Shown in pieces: positions 1 to 6,591 of a DNA stretch of 14,543 nt. The notes under the pieces were generated by a model. The model ran no database searches, was not told the origin of the DNA, and saw nothing but the letters and a program-made list of their open reading frames with translations. The DNA lies in NCBI GenBank assembly GCA_017551465.1, contig JAFZLN010000124.1, positions 1 to 14,543 on the forward strand. Reading direction: 5' to 3'. Every line of letters begins with the position of its first letter. The stretch's first letter is position 1. The position numbers and the translations under genes were made by a program. Source of the stretch: Bacilli bacterium. Its GTDB lineage: Bacteria; Bacillota_I; Bacilli_A; RFN20; CAG-826.

Positions 1-1946
1 AGTGATGATTTACCACTACCAGATACACCAGTCACAGCGACAAACTTGCCTAAAGGTATATCAACGTTAACTTTCTTTAAGTTGTTGCAGGATGCGCCTC
101 TGATCTTGATAAATAAACCATTACCTTCTCTTCTTTTCTTAGGGATGGCAATATATTCTCTTTCGGATAGATACGCACCAGTAATGCTTTCTTTACAAGC
201 TTCGATTTCTTTTGGTGTACCTGCGGCCACGACTTCACCACCGTGTATGCCAGCGCCTGGACCGATATCAACGACAAAGTCAGCGTTTCTAATCATTTCT
301 TCATCGTGTTCGACGACGATTAAAGTATTACCGATATCTCGCATCTCTTTCATGGTTTTGATGAGCTTTTCACTGTCTCTGCTGTGTAGACCAATTGATG
401 GTTCATCCATGACATATAAGACACCAGTTAATTTACTACCGATTTGAGTGGCTAATCTAATACGTTGAGATTCGCCACCACTTAAAGTCATGGCTAATCT
501 TGTTAATGTTAAATATTCAAGACCTACGTCACACAAGAATGATGTACGGTTAATAACTTCTTTTAAGACTAAGTCCGCGATTTTGTTTTCAGATTCACCG
601 AGCTTATTTGGAAGTTTAATACACCATTCTCTTAAATCTTTAAGCTGTAAAGCGGAGACATCATAGATGTTCTTATTATCAATCTTCACGCTTAACGCAG
701 CGTCATTCAGTCTTCTGCCATGGCATGTTGTACATTCATGATCGCTCATAAATGTTTCATAATAGTCTCTCATCCAATCACTTGTGGTGTCGTTATATAA
801 TCTTTCAATCTTAGTTTTCACACCTTCGATGATTTGATTTCTGTGCATGGTGTTACCACTGCTACTTTTAAGAGTGTATTGATGGGCAACAGGAGAACCA
901 TATAAAACAATTCTTTGTTGTTCCATGGTTAGATCATTCCAAGGCGTGTCCATTGGAACGTTATATAAATTACAAAGTAAAACAAATTCAGTCCATTCAA
1001 GGTTTTGACTGCCCACAATATGGGCTAAATATTTAATAGCGCCTTCGTTAATGCTTAGTTTTGGATTAGGAATGAGCTTACGAATATCGCATTCTCTTTT
1101 CATGCCTAAGCCTCTACAATCAGGACAGAAGCCTAATGGTGAGTTAAAAGAGAATAAACGTGGTTCCACTCTTGGAACAGAGAAGCCACATTTAGGGCAT
1201 GTATGTTTATCAGATAATAATCTTTCTTCTTCACCACATAAGATGATAAGTAAGCCTTTAGAGAAGTTAAGACATGTTTCAATTGATTCAAAAACACGAG
1301 AACGGACATCTGGTTTGATGATTAATCTATCAACGACGATATCAATACTATGTTTCTTGTTCTTTTCCAAAGCCGGGACTTCTTCAAGTGTCATGACGGA
1401 AGAATCCACTCTGACACGGTTAAAGCCGTCTTTTCTAATCTTGTCTAAGGTATCTTTATGTGTGCCTTTTTCTGCATGAACAATTGGGGCTAATAATTGA
1501 ATCTTGCTACCCTCAGGATATTTCATGACGATATCAGTCATCATGGTCACAGAAAAGGAAATAATTGGTTCGTTATGTGTTGGACAATATGGAATACCAA
1601 TACGACCAAATAAAAGTCTTAAGTAGTCATAAATCTCAGTGACAGTACCCACTGTACTTCTTGGGTTATGAGAAACAGACTTTTGATCAATAGCGATACT
1701 TGGTGATAAGCCTTCAATCGCATCGACATCTGGTTTATCAAAGTTACCAAGGAATTGTCTAGCGTAGCTAGAAAGAGATTCCATATATCTTCTTTGACCT
1801 TCAGCGAAGATGGTATCGAACGCTAAAGTGGATTTACCACTGCCAGAAAGACCACTAAAAACAATTAATGAATCTTTTGGTAAAGAAACATCAATGTTCT
1901 TGAGGTTATTCTCTCTAGCGCCTTTAATAACAATTTTCTTTTCCAT
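1..1946 (-). CDS. uvrA: UvrABC excinuclease subunit A (partial, C-terminus beyond the window)
   Basis: DNA-damage recognition ATPase of nucleotide excision repair, working in the cytoplasm as a dimer with UvrB. I translated the minus strand from ATG at 1946. It stays open to base 1 and gives residues 1-648 of a family usually near 940 residues. Visible: first Walker A GLSGSGKS at 32-39; the first zinc-binding pairs C250/C253 and C274/C277 around the EPRLFSFNSP stretch; a further C405-x2-C408-HGRRL motif; ABC signature LSGGESQR from 488, followed by VMDEPSIGLH (Walker B) and VVEHDEE. The second Walker A, GVSGSGKSS (640-648), is exactly at the window edge. The start matches the usual MEKKIVIKGARENNL-type opening. 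The Shine-Dalgarno is weak (AAAGAT only). It stands alone on its transcript inside this window. The gene looks intact as far as it is seen; identification is very secure. Confidence 0.98.
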   Translation of the reverse strand, partial: MEKKIVIKGARENNLKNIDVSLPKDSLIVFSGLSGSGKSTLAFDTIFAEGQRRYMESLSSYARQFLGNFDKPDVDAIEGLSPSIAIDQKSVSHNPRSTVGTVTEIYDYLRLLFGRIGIPYCPTHNEPIISFSVTMMTDIVMKYPEGSKIQLLAPIVHAEKGTHKDTLDKIRKDGFNRVRVDSSVMTLEEVPALEKNKKHSIDIVVDRLIIKPDVRSRVFESIETCLNFSKGLLIILCGEEERLLSDKHTCPKCGFSVPRVEPRLFSFNSPLGFCPDCRGLGMKRECDIRKLIPNPKLSINEGAIKYLAHIVGSQNLEWTEFVLLCNLYNVPMDTPWNDLTMEQQRIVLYGSPVAHQYTLKSSSGNTMHRNQIIEGVKTKIERLYNDTTSDWMRDYYETFMSDHECTTCHGRRLNDAALSVKIDNKNIYDVSALQLKDLREWCIKLPNKLGESENKIADLVLKEVINRTSFLCDVGLEYLTLTRLAMTLSGGESQRIRLATQIGSKLTGVLYVMDEPSIGLHSRDSEKLIKTMKEMRDIGNTLIVVEHDEEMIRNADFVVDIGPGAGIHGGEVVAAGTPKEIEACKESITGAYLSEREYIAIPKKRREGNGLFIKIRGASCNNLKKVNVDIPLGKFVAVTGVSGSGKSS

Positions 1947-2010
1947 ATCTTTAGTCTTCGATATTTTATCAAATATTCGAAAATAAGACTATATAAATGC
2001 ATTCCTGTAT

Positions 2011-2039
2011 AAAAAGAAAACACCCTTGTCGGATGTTTT
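2011..2039 (-). terminator. Intrinsic terminator of the PIN toxin-antitoxin unit
   Basis: On the minus strand a 9-bp stem (AAAACATCC with GGGTGTTTT, one G-U pair, loop GACAA) is followed by CTTTTTAT. It starts 11 bases after the toxin stop codon and separates the toxin-antitoxin pair from uvrA. Confidence 0.85.
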
Positions 2040-2050
2040 GCTGTTATTAA

Positions 2051-2470
2051 CTAATAACTTGATTGATTAACAATTGATTGTGGTGTGAAAACTGGAATGC
2101 CACGGTTTTCAAAATCTTTGATATTACTTGTAACAACTGCATCAAGCAATTCTTCTTTTGCTGCTTGGATAATTAATTCATCTTCAAAATCTTTGTAGTC
2201 TTCATATATCGCGTTTATTGCTGAATCAGCACTGATTCCGATTACTTTATTACAAAGAGAATAAACATCCGCTACTATTCTATTAGCCTTTTTCTTGTCA
2301 TGGACACTTCTCATAGCGGCATATTCAATGTCTCGTAATGACATAGAAGTCACATATATTGAATTTTTATATTTTCTACACCAAAGAAAAAACTCTAATG
2401 CGTGTCTACAACCACTATCCCTTTGGAGAATAAAATCTAAGAAGACGTTTGTATCTACTAATAGCCGCAT
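2051..2470 (-). CDS. PIN-domain ribonuclease, probable toxin of a type II toxin-antitoxin pair
   Basis: Predicted 139-aa cytoplasmic endoribonuclease of the PIN fold, VapC-like and closest in appearance to the PIN_3 subgroup. Visible acidic active-site candidates: D6 in LLVDTNVFLD, E49 in LRDIEYAA, D97 in DFEDELIIQAA, and N116/D119 in VTSNIKDF. These four blocks occur in the canonical order and the length is full for a stand-alone PIN protein. The ATG at 2470 overlaps the last 13 bases of the upstream antitoxin frame, so translation is probably coupled to it. This is the arrangement expected of a toxin held in check by the preceding gene. PIN toxins cleave RNA at a Mg2+ site made of these carboxylates; which RNA is the target cannot be told from the sequence. 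The pair is closed by a terminator 11 bases downstream. Confidence 0.88.
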   Translation of the reverse strand: MRLLVDTNVFLDFILQRDSGCRHALEFFLWCRKYKNSIYVTSMSLRDIEYAAMRSVHDKKKANRIVADVYSLCNKVIGISADSAINAIYEDYKDFEDELIIQAAKEELLDAVVTSNIKDFENRGIPVFTPQSIVNQSSY

Positions 2471-2694
2471 CTTCTCATTATCTCCTCGCCGATCATATCA
2501 TCATAATCCTCGCCTGTATCAAATTCTTTCAAACACCCGCATAGTCTGGTGAGAGTTTCATAATACTTTTTGTTAGGACTACTAATGATGGCAATAGTTT
2601 CACCATTTCTTGTTACATGAACATCTTCTTGTGAAAGTAGTTCAAGGTAATGACTAATATTATTTCTGAATTCCGTAACATTTACTCTGCACAT
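2458..2694 (-). CDS. Phd/YefM-family antitoxin
   Basis: Predicted 78-aa antitoxin and autorepressor. The N-terminal part (MCRVNVTEFRNNISHYLELL, then VHVTRNGETIAIIS) has the Phd/YefM pattern: a short strand, a helix with xFRxxxSxYL, and the hairpin VTRNGxxxAxI that ends the DNA-binding domain. The C-terminal 35 residues are acidic (LKEFDTGEDYDDMIGEE) and fit a toxin-wrapping tail. I chose ATG 2694 because AGGAG lies 10 bases upstream. A longer reading from 2715 would put that ribosome binding site inside the coding sequence. The stop overlaps the PIN toxin start by 13 bases. The promoter just upstream carries three TGTACA palindromes, the core known for YefM-type operators, which supports both the family call and autoregulation. 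Confidence 0.88.
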   Translation of the reverse strand: MCRVNVTEFRNNISHYLELLSQEDVHVTRNGETIAIISSPNKKYYETLTRLCGCLKEFDTGEDYDDMIGEEIMRRCGY

Positions 2695-2708
2695 AGGTAT
2701 AAATCTCC

Positions 2709-2760
2709 TGTACATATTTATTATAACTTAATGTACATCTTATTCAATATATTATGTACA
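2709..2760 (-). promoter_or_regulatory. Autoregulated promoter of the toxin-antitoxin unit with three TGTACA operators
   Basis: On the minus strand -35 TTGAAT (2742-2747) and -10 TATAAT (2720-2725) are 16 bp apart. The palindrome TGTACA occurs three times, at 2709-2714, 2732-2737 and 2755-2760, with an exact 23-bp period: upstream of -35, inside the spacer, and around the transcription start just before the ribosome binding site. TGTACA is the described operator core of E. coli YefM-YoeB, where two copies sit about 12 bp apart. Repressor binding here would cover the whole promoter. Confidence 0.8.
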
Positions 2761-2784
2761 AAAACAAAACACCCCCGAGGGGTG
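2760..2784 (-). terminator. Intrinsic terminator of the esterase lipoprotein gene
   Basis: Minus-strand stem CACCCC-TCG-GGGGTG (2770-2784) followed by TTTTGTTTTT, 25 bases after the esterase stop codon. It immediately precedes the toxin-antitoxin promoter and insulates it. Confidence 0.92.
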
Positions 2785-2809
2785 CTTGTTATAGTATTTT
2801 AGGACTAAA

Positions 2810-3874
2810 TTAGTCTAATAAATTGTTATCAATGATAACTTGGCCATATGCCATACCAAGTCTTAAGGAACTCTTGGTATTGTAGTGCATGCTATCGCCA
2901 CCTGGTTGACCTGGTTTTAATTCGTTTTCTTCAACAGGATCAGCGTTACCATATGTATCAACGATGAAGTTCATATCGTTAGAATCAGCGAATTGTTGTT
3001 TTTGCGCATTCATATCTGCTGGTTTTGTCCATGCTGTACCAGAGCCTTGATAGACCATGCCATCGATGAAGGCAATGTTAGCGCCATCTTCGTCTCTAGC
3101 ATATTCCGCAAAGTCTTCTCTAAATTGACCAACCATATCGCCTAATCTCTTAGCATAGTTAGCGGTCTTTGTACCACCATCGCAATCACTTTCACCTTGG
3201 TGCCAGACCCAACCTTTAATGACTGGTTTTAAGCCCATATCTTTGATAAGTTGAAGATTGTTTTCTAAGAATGGTTTAGCGAATGTGCTGTATAAGTTAA
3301 TTTCTGGGAAGTTACCATTTTCATCTTTAACTGGCCAGTTATATTGGGTACCGCTTTGGGCAAAGCCTGAACCATTAGAGGCCATCTTGACTAAGAAGAT
3401 TGGATGATCTTCAGTAGCTTTATCTTTTAAAGCATAAGCTAAGCCAAATTCAGGACCCATATTGCTACCAGATGTACCGTTGAAGTTACCAAAGCCTGGA
3501 ACTGTGTCAATGAACTTACCAGCGAATTGATTTTCCGCGTTTGTGTATGATTGAAGTTTGGGGTTCTTTTCTAATTTGGTGTGATCTAATTCACCATAGC
3601 CCGCACAATAGACGGAGGATTGAACTGTCTTCATACCAGCGGCGACTTCGTCATAATCTTCTAAACCTAAATCAGTAAATGCATTCTTTAAGTTAGTGGC
3701 ACTGCAGGATGAGTTGCCTTGCATATTGGATTGACCAGAGAGAAGGAAGACTGAAACTTCGTTTGGATCTTTTTCTGGGGCTTTTGAAGTTGGTTGATTG
3801 TTATTGTTACAACCAGTAACCGCCATGGCTAAAAAGCCAACGCTTAACAAAAGTAATTTCTTTACATTTTTCAT
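2810..3874 (-). CDS. Lipoprotein carbohydrate esterase (SASA / CE6-type SGNH hydrolase)
   Basis: A 354-aa surface lipoprotein. The N-terminus KNVKKLLLLSVGFLAMAVTGC is a type II signal peptide with lipobox VTGC and lipidated C22, followed by a short N/Q/P-rich linker. The rest is a SASA-type esterase domain: FLLSGQSNMQG with the catalytic serine S49; SNMGPEFGLAYAL around 138-149; LVKMASNGSGF around 162-171; WHQGESDC at 225-231; and D327-x2-H330 in DSMHYNTKSSLRLG. GQSNM, HQGESD and DxxH are the defining blocks of sialate O-acetylesterase/acetylxylan esterase relatives, which remove acetyl groups from sugars. The exact sugar is not readable. ATG 3874 has AGGAG six bases upstream. The gene has its own promoter and terminator, so it is monocistronic, with no polysaccharide-utilisation neighbours in the window. 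Confidence 0.9.
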   Translation of the reverse strand: MKNVKKLLLLSVGFLAMAVTGCNNNNQPTSKAPEKDPNEVSVFLLSGQSNMQGNSSCSATNLKNAFTDLGLEDYDEVAAGMKTVQSSVYCAGYGELDHTKLEKNPKLQSYTNAENQFAGKFIDTVPGFGNFNGTSGSNMGPEFGLAYALKDKATEDHPIFLVKMASNGSGFAQSGTQYNWPVKDENGNFPEINLYSTFAKPFLENNLQLIKDMGLKPVIKGWVWHQGESDCDGGTKTANYAKRLGDMVGQFREDFAEYARDEDGANIAFIDGMVYQGSGTAWTKPADMNAQKQQFADSNDMNFIVDTYGNADPVEENELKPGQPGGDSMHYNTKSSLRLGMAYGQVIIDNNLLD

Positions 3875-3909
3875 AGTGTTCTCCTATAAAATATTCGGAT
3901 GTTGCTATT

Positions 3910-3937
3910 ATTGTATCATTTATCAAAGATATGACAA
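3910..3937 (-). promoter_or_regulatory. Sigma-A-type promoter of the esterase gene
   Basis: Minus strand -35 TTGTCA (3932-3937) and -10 TACAAT (3910-3915), 16-bp spacer, about 35 bases upstream of the ATG. Confidence 0.65.
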
Positions 3938-3956
3938 ATTATTTATGTTTCATTTA

Positions 3957-3983
3957 AATAAAAACTCCTTATCGTTAAGGAGT
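3957..3983 (-). terminator. Intrinsic terminator after tRNA-Pro
   Basis: Minus strand 8-bp stem ACTCCTTA/TAAGGAGT (3964-3983) with loop ACGA, followed by TTTTATTT. It begins 10 bases after the CCA end of the tRNA. Confidence 0.9.
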
Positions 3984-3993
3984 ATTTAACTAA

Positions 3994-4070
3994 TGGTCGG
4001 AACGATCAGATTTGAACTGACGACCCCTTCCACCCCAAGGAAGTGCGCTACCAAGCTGCGCTACGTCCCG
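3994..4070 (-). tRNA. tRNA-Pro, anticodon GGG
   Basis: A 77-base minus-strand cloverleaf including an encoded CCA. Acceptor CGGGACG pairs with CGTTCCG (one G-U). The D arm is GCGC-AGCTTGGTA-GCGC. The anticodon stem CTTCC/GGAAG encloses the loop TTGGGGT, so positions 34-36 read GGG and decode CCC and CCU. The variable loop is GGGTC and the T arm is GTCAG-TTCAAAT-CTGAT. The CGGGNNGTAGCGCAGCTTGGTAGCGC-type opening is characteristic of bacterial proline tRNAs. A second tRNA-Pro with UGG would be needed elsewhere for CCA and CCG codons. Confidence 0.96.
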
Positions 4071-4089
4071 ATGACGTAATGTCATTATA
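4071..4089 (-). promoter_or_regulatory. Probable tRNA-Pro promoter -10 element and palindromic leader
   Basis: A perfect TATAAT on the minus strand (4084-4089) lies 13 bases before the mature tRNA end. No good -35 is seen at 16-18 bp. The leader between them contains the inverted repeat ATGAC-ATTAC-GTCAT (4071-4085). The tRNA may also be read from the kinase gene, whose stop is 28 bases upstream. Confidence 0.45.
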
Positions 4090-4098
4090 CACGCTTTA

Positions 4099-4593
4099 CT
4101 AGTAACGTTTGATAACTTTTGCGATATTGTGGTCAGTAATGATGTCAATATGGTCAAAGAATTCTTTTTCTTCTTCATCAGGCATTTCAAAAGCATCAAT
4201 TAACTTTAATAACGCCTCTTCGGGAATTGGGAATTCTCTTTCCTTATTTTGCTTAATGACTAAGTCTCTATCAATATGGAAAACGATTAAATCGATTTCA
4301 TCATATAGTTCCCTATATGGTTTTATTAAATCTAAGCGATATTCTTTCTTCGCATTAGTGGCATCCAAAATAACAATGCCTTCTTTATCTTCGCTATATG
4401 TTTTGATAAGTGAATAAAAGATTTTCCACACTAATGGATCTTGACTTAAATCTTGTTGGTTACCACAGATTTCTTTTCTAATTTGGTCACTACTGATGAT
4501 ATAAACATGTTTTTCTTTATCTTCCCTGAGGGCATTAGAAAAATAAGATTTACCACTACCAGGAACACCAGAAAGAACAACTAAATAATTCAT
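4099..4593 (-). CDS. P-loop kinase of the AAA_33 / polynucleotide-kinase-like group
   Basis: A 164-aa cytoplasmic ATP-binding protein. Walker A GVPGSGKS is at 9-16, followed by IISSDQIRKEICGN (the substrate-side segment typical of Zeta-toxin/PNK-like kinases), VILDATNAKKEYR (strand with acidic residue, Walker B-like), and NKEREFPIPEEAL with a downstream AFEMP, a lid region seen in the AAA_33 family. This supports phosphoryl transfer to a nucleotide, nucleic acid or small molecule, but not which one. I chose ATG 4593 because it puts the usual short strand before the P-loop; TTG 4611 would add six residues. No Shine-Dalgarno is present before either start, and the terminator of the upstream gene ends about 20 bases before the ATG. 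The mRNA may therefore be nearly leaderless or depend on readthrough. tRNA-Pro follows 28 bases after the stop. Confidence 0.78.
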   Translation of the reverse strand: MNYLVVLSGVPGSGKSYFSNALREDKEKHVYIISSDQIRKEICGNQQDLSQDPLVWKIFYSLIKTYSEDKEGIVILDATNAKKEYRLDLIKPYRELYDEIDLIVFHIDRDLVIKQNKEREFPIPEEALLKLIDAFEMPDEEEKEFFDHIDIITDHNIAKVIKRY

Positions 4594-4612
4594 AATACTA
4601 AAAATAGGCAAA

Positions 4613-4643
4613 GAAAAAGTGAATTGTTTGAATCCACTTTTTT
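4613..4643 (-). terminator. Intrinsic terminator of the 129-aa hypothetical gene
   Basis: Minus strand stem AGTGGATT/AATTCACT with loop CAAAC, extended by an A-tract/T-tract pairing and followed by TTTTTC. The G-U pair forms only in the minus-strand RNA (A-C on the plus strand), which fixes its orientation. Confidence 0.85.
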
Positions 4644-4651
4644 GTTTTTTC

Positions 4652-5041
4652 TTATTTTGCTAAACGCTTTTCAACTTCAGCGTTCACATCGCCGTCTTGC
4701 ATAGCGACGTCAAGTAAAGCAATAACATCTTCTTCGGTGAGAAGACCACTCTTTACGACTTTGCGTGTGGCTTTCTTTAAGTCTTTCTTAATGACTTTTA
4801 ATAAAGCTTCGTTTTCTTTTCTCACAGCGATTTTTCTTTTAACACTGCTTAAAAGAGCATCTGGCACGTATTGGGAAATGATTTTCTTTCCTTCACGCCA
4901 TTGACGATAACAATATGTGTGGCCGCTAATTTGTTTAACGGAGATATAGCCGCATGGTAAGTTGGCAATGTTCTTTTGCACTTGCGCGTATTCATCTACG
5001 ATTTGCACAAGAGCTTCTACTTCTCTTAGATCTTTTTTCAT
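4652..5041 (-). CDS. Uncharacterised 129-aa protein with a QWREGKK beta-hairpin motif
   Basis: I do not recognise a named family with certainty. Residues 30-60 hold a distinctive stretch: GYISVKQISG, HTYCYRQWREGKKIISQYVP. It predicts two or three short strands with aromatic and basic residues and resembles small domains annotated as DUF6788-like in Firmicutes. Flanks are helical and charged (1-28; 62-129). The C-terminus has the segment TEEDVIALLDVAMQDGDVNAEVEKRL. There is no signal peptide or membrane segment, so it is cytoplasmic. It is monocistronic, between a near-consensus promoter and its own terminator. Start choice is open: ATG 5041 has AAGGA 11 bases upstream, while TTG 5047 has the same AAGGA at 5 bases and would add two residues. 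The strong promoter implies notable expression. Confidence 0.75.
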   Translation of the reverse strand: MKKDLREVEALVQIVDEYAQVQKNIANLPCGYISVKQISGHTYCYRQWREGKKIISQYVPDALLSSVKRKIAVRKENEALLKVIKKDLKKATRKVVKSGLLTEEDVIALLDVAMQDGDVNAEVEKRLAK

Positions 5042-5070
5042 AAACAAATATTTCCTTAACCTACGATAAA

Positions 5071-5100
5071 ATTATATAAAAAATATTTTATTGATGTCAA
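5071..5100 (-). promoter_or_regulatory. Near-consensus sigma-A promoter of the 129-aa gene
   Basis: Minus strand -35 TTGACA (5095-5100) and -10 TATAAT (5071-5076), both perfect hexamers, spacer 18 bp. It is the closest match to consensus in the window. Confidence 0.88.
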
Positions 5101-5123
5101 CAATTCTTTTGTACGTTAAATGT

Positions 5124-5151
5124 TACAAAAAAGGTGATGTTTACATCACCT
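5124..5151 (-). terminator. Intrinsic terminator of the NfeD/SPFH operon
   Basis: Minus strand 8-bp perfect stem AGGTGATG/CATCACCT (5132-5151), loop TAAA, followed by TTTTTTGT. It lies about 30 bases after the SPFH stop codon. Confidence 0.93.
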
Positions 5152-5182
5152 CTTATAATATACCTCTTCAAAGAGATTTTAA

Positions 5183-6121
5183 TTAGTCTTTAATAACTTC
5201 TTTCACCACTGATGCAAGGGAAGCGGCTTTTTCCAAATTGTTTGGAAGGAAGATTTTTGTCGCTTTGCCATCGGCAATCTTGGCGAGAGATTCATAGTAT
5301 CTTAATGTGACGACTGGATCTGTTGGTTTAGAAGCATTGAGCATCTTGAGACCTTCAGCTTCCGCTTCACGGACGGCACGGATACCATCAGCTTCCGCTT
5401 GTTTAACTTTTCTTAATGATTCAGCTTCACCTTCAGCGCGTAAAATCGCCATTTGTTTTTCCGCTTCAGCGGTAAGGATTTGTGATTGTTTTTGACCTTC
5501 GGCCACGAGAATCGCGGATTGTTTTTGACCTTCAGCGAGAAGGACTTTTTCTCTCTTTTCACGTTCCGCTCTCATTTGTTTTTCCATGGCTTCACGGATA
5601 TCTTTTGGAGGAAGAATGTTCTTCACTTCAACACGGTTGACTTTAATACCCCATGGGTCTGTGGCTTCATCAAGAATTTTTCTCATTTTTTCATTGATTA
5701 ATTCTCTAGATGTTAAGCATTCATCGAGTAAAAGTTCACCAATGATATTTCTTAATGTAGTGGCACTTAAGTAGTTAATAGCAGCCATTGGGTTTTCAAC
5801 GCCATAGGCATATAACTTCGCGTCTGTTACAACATAGAAGACGACGGTATCAATTTGCATTGTAACGTTATCTTTTGTAATAACGGATTGTGGTTCAAAG
5901 TCTCTAACTTGTTCTTTCATAGAAACTCTAACAGCGATTCTATCAAAGAATGGCATTAACATATGCATACCGACACCCCATGTTGTGCGGTAGGCGCCTA
6001 AACGTTCAACGATGACTTTTTCGGTTTGTTTGACAATCTTAATATTGCAAATGACAACCAAAATAAGAATGAATAATATTACTGATAAAATGATGATTAA
6101 TGCAGTTACTACTGGTGGCAT
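5183..6121 (-). CDS. SPFH/stomatin-like membrane scaffold protein (QmcA type)
   Basis: A 312-aa membrane-anchored SPFH protein, partner of NfeD. One N-terminal transmembrane helix (about 5-27) is followed by the SPFH/Band 7 domain (about 28-185: KQTEKVIVERLGAYRTTW, GMHMLMPFFDRI, QVRDFEPQSVITKDNVTM, LRNIIGELLLDECLTSRE, DPWGIKVNRVEVKNI). A long coiled coil (about 175-262) contains four 11-residue repeats beginning at A196, A207, A218 and A229. A short hydrophobic C-terminus (DPVVTLRYYESLAKIADG) matches QmcA-type stomatins. Such proteins oligomerise into rings or cages in the membrane and organise membrane microdomains or control membrane proteases. ATG 6121 has GAGG nine bases upstream and starts 1 base after the NfeD stop. 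The neighbouring NfeD is the classic prokaryotic partner, so the call is secure. Confidence 0.95.
   Translation of the reverse strand: MPPVVTALIIILSVILFILILVVICNIKIVKQTEKVIVERLGAYRTTWGVGMHMLMPFFDRIAVRVSMKEQVRDFEPQSVITKDNVTMQIDTVVFYVVTDAKLYAYGVENPMAAINYLSATTLRNIIGELLLDECLTSRELINEKMRKILDEATDPWGIKVNRVEVKNILPPKDIREAMEKQMRAEREKREKVLLAEGQKQSAILVAEGQKQSQILTAEAEKQMAILRAEGEAESLRKVKQAEADGIRAVREAEAEGLKMLNASKPTDPVVTLRYYESLAKIADGKATKIFLPNNLEKAASLASVVKEVIKD
5405..5536 (-). repeat. Four hendecad (11-residue, 33-bp) repeats inside the SPFH coiled coil
   Basis: Units AEGQKQSAILV, AEGQKQSQILT, AEAEKQMAILR and AEGEAESLRKV follow one another without a gap (residues 196-239). Units 1 and 2 are nearly identical in DNA too. 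An 11-residue period suits a nearly straight coiled coil, as in SPFH cage walls. Confidence 0.85.
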
Positions 6122-6122
6122 T

Positions 6123-6590
6123 TTATTTTTCCTCGACTTTCTTGACTAATAATTTGTTGCCTTGAATGGCAACGACTTCCACAATGCTTTTGCTAGCGAT
6201 TGTTTCTTTACCGTTTGTGCTAATGGCGGTCCAAAGGACGTCATTAATCCTACAAACGCCTGGTTCAAAAGGCTTAATCTCTTCTTCTAACAAGCCTCTT
6301 TTACCTACTAAGCTATCAACGTTTGAGCTGATAACGTTTCTTTTAAAGTACTTTTTGGACAACGGCCTTAGTGCGATGAGCGTGATTGCACTCACTACCA
6401 CGAATACGATTACTTGCACCCACCATGGAATCATTACTCCATCAATGAGCGATAATAACGCAAGCACTAATGAGACGAACGCCCCAGCGGCAAACCAAAT
6501 AGATACTAATGCTGGACCCATGCATTCGATTATCACCATGATAACCATAATGCCGAGCCATATAGCCCACATCCAATTCTCAAATGGCAT
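6123..6590 (-). CDS. NfeD-family membrane protein (short form)
   Basis: A 155-aa membrane protein. Three transmembrane segments (about 8-25, 27-48, 54-75) precede a cytoplasmic C-terminal domain (about 85-155) with the NfeD OB-fold pattern: VDSLVGKRGLLEEEIKPFEPGVCRINDVLWTA, then IASKSIVEVVAIQGNKLLVK. The VGxxG, G.V.i.g..W.A and V.V..v.G..L.V elements are diagnostic. It lacks the N-terminal serine-protease domain of long NfeD, so it is the short type that pairs with stomatin-like proteins. ATG 6590 has AGGAG nine bases upstream. One base separates it from the previous gene's stop and one base from the next gene's start, so the three genes form one translationally linked operon. Confidence 0.93.
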   Translation of the reverse strand: MPFENWMWAIWLGIMVIMVIIECMGPALVSIWFAAGAFVSLVLALLSLIDGVMIPWWVQVIVFVVVSAITLIALRPLSKKYFKRNVISSNVDSLVGKRGLLEEEIKPFEPGVCRINDVLWTAISTNGKETIASKSIVEVVAIQGNKLLVKKVEEK

Positions 6591-6591
6591 A

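Noticed and set aside
1051..1479. Open plus-strand frame of 142 codons
   Set aside because: It lies fully inside uvrA, antisense to recognisable UvrA motifs; it is a shadow frame. The same holds for the plus-strand frames opposite nifJ, SPFH, NfeD and the ABC genes.
1960..1990. Possible SOS (LexA) box in the uvrA promoter
   Set aside because: CGAAT is present but the second half does not match GTTCG at the required spacing, so it is not a credible Firmicutes LexA site.
2695..2715. Antitoxin start at 2715
   Set aside because: This would place the AGGAG ribosome binding site inside the coding sequence; ATG 2694 is correctly spaced from it.
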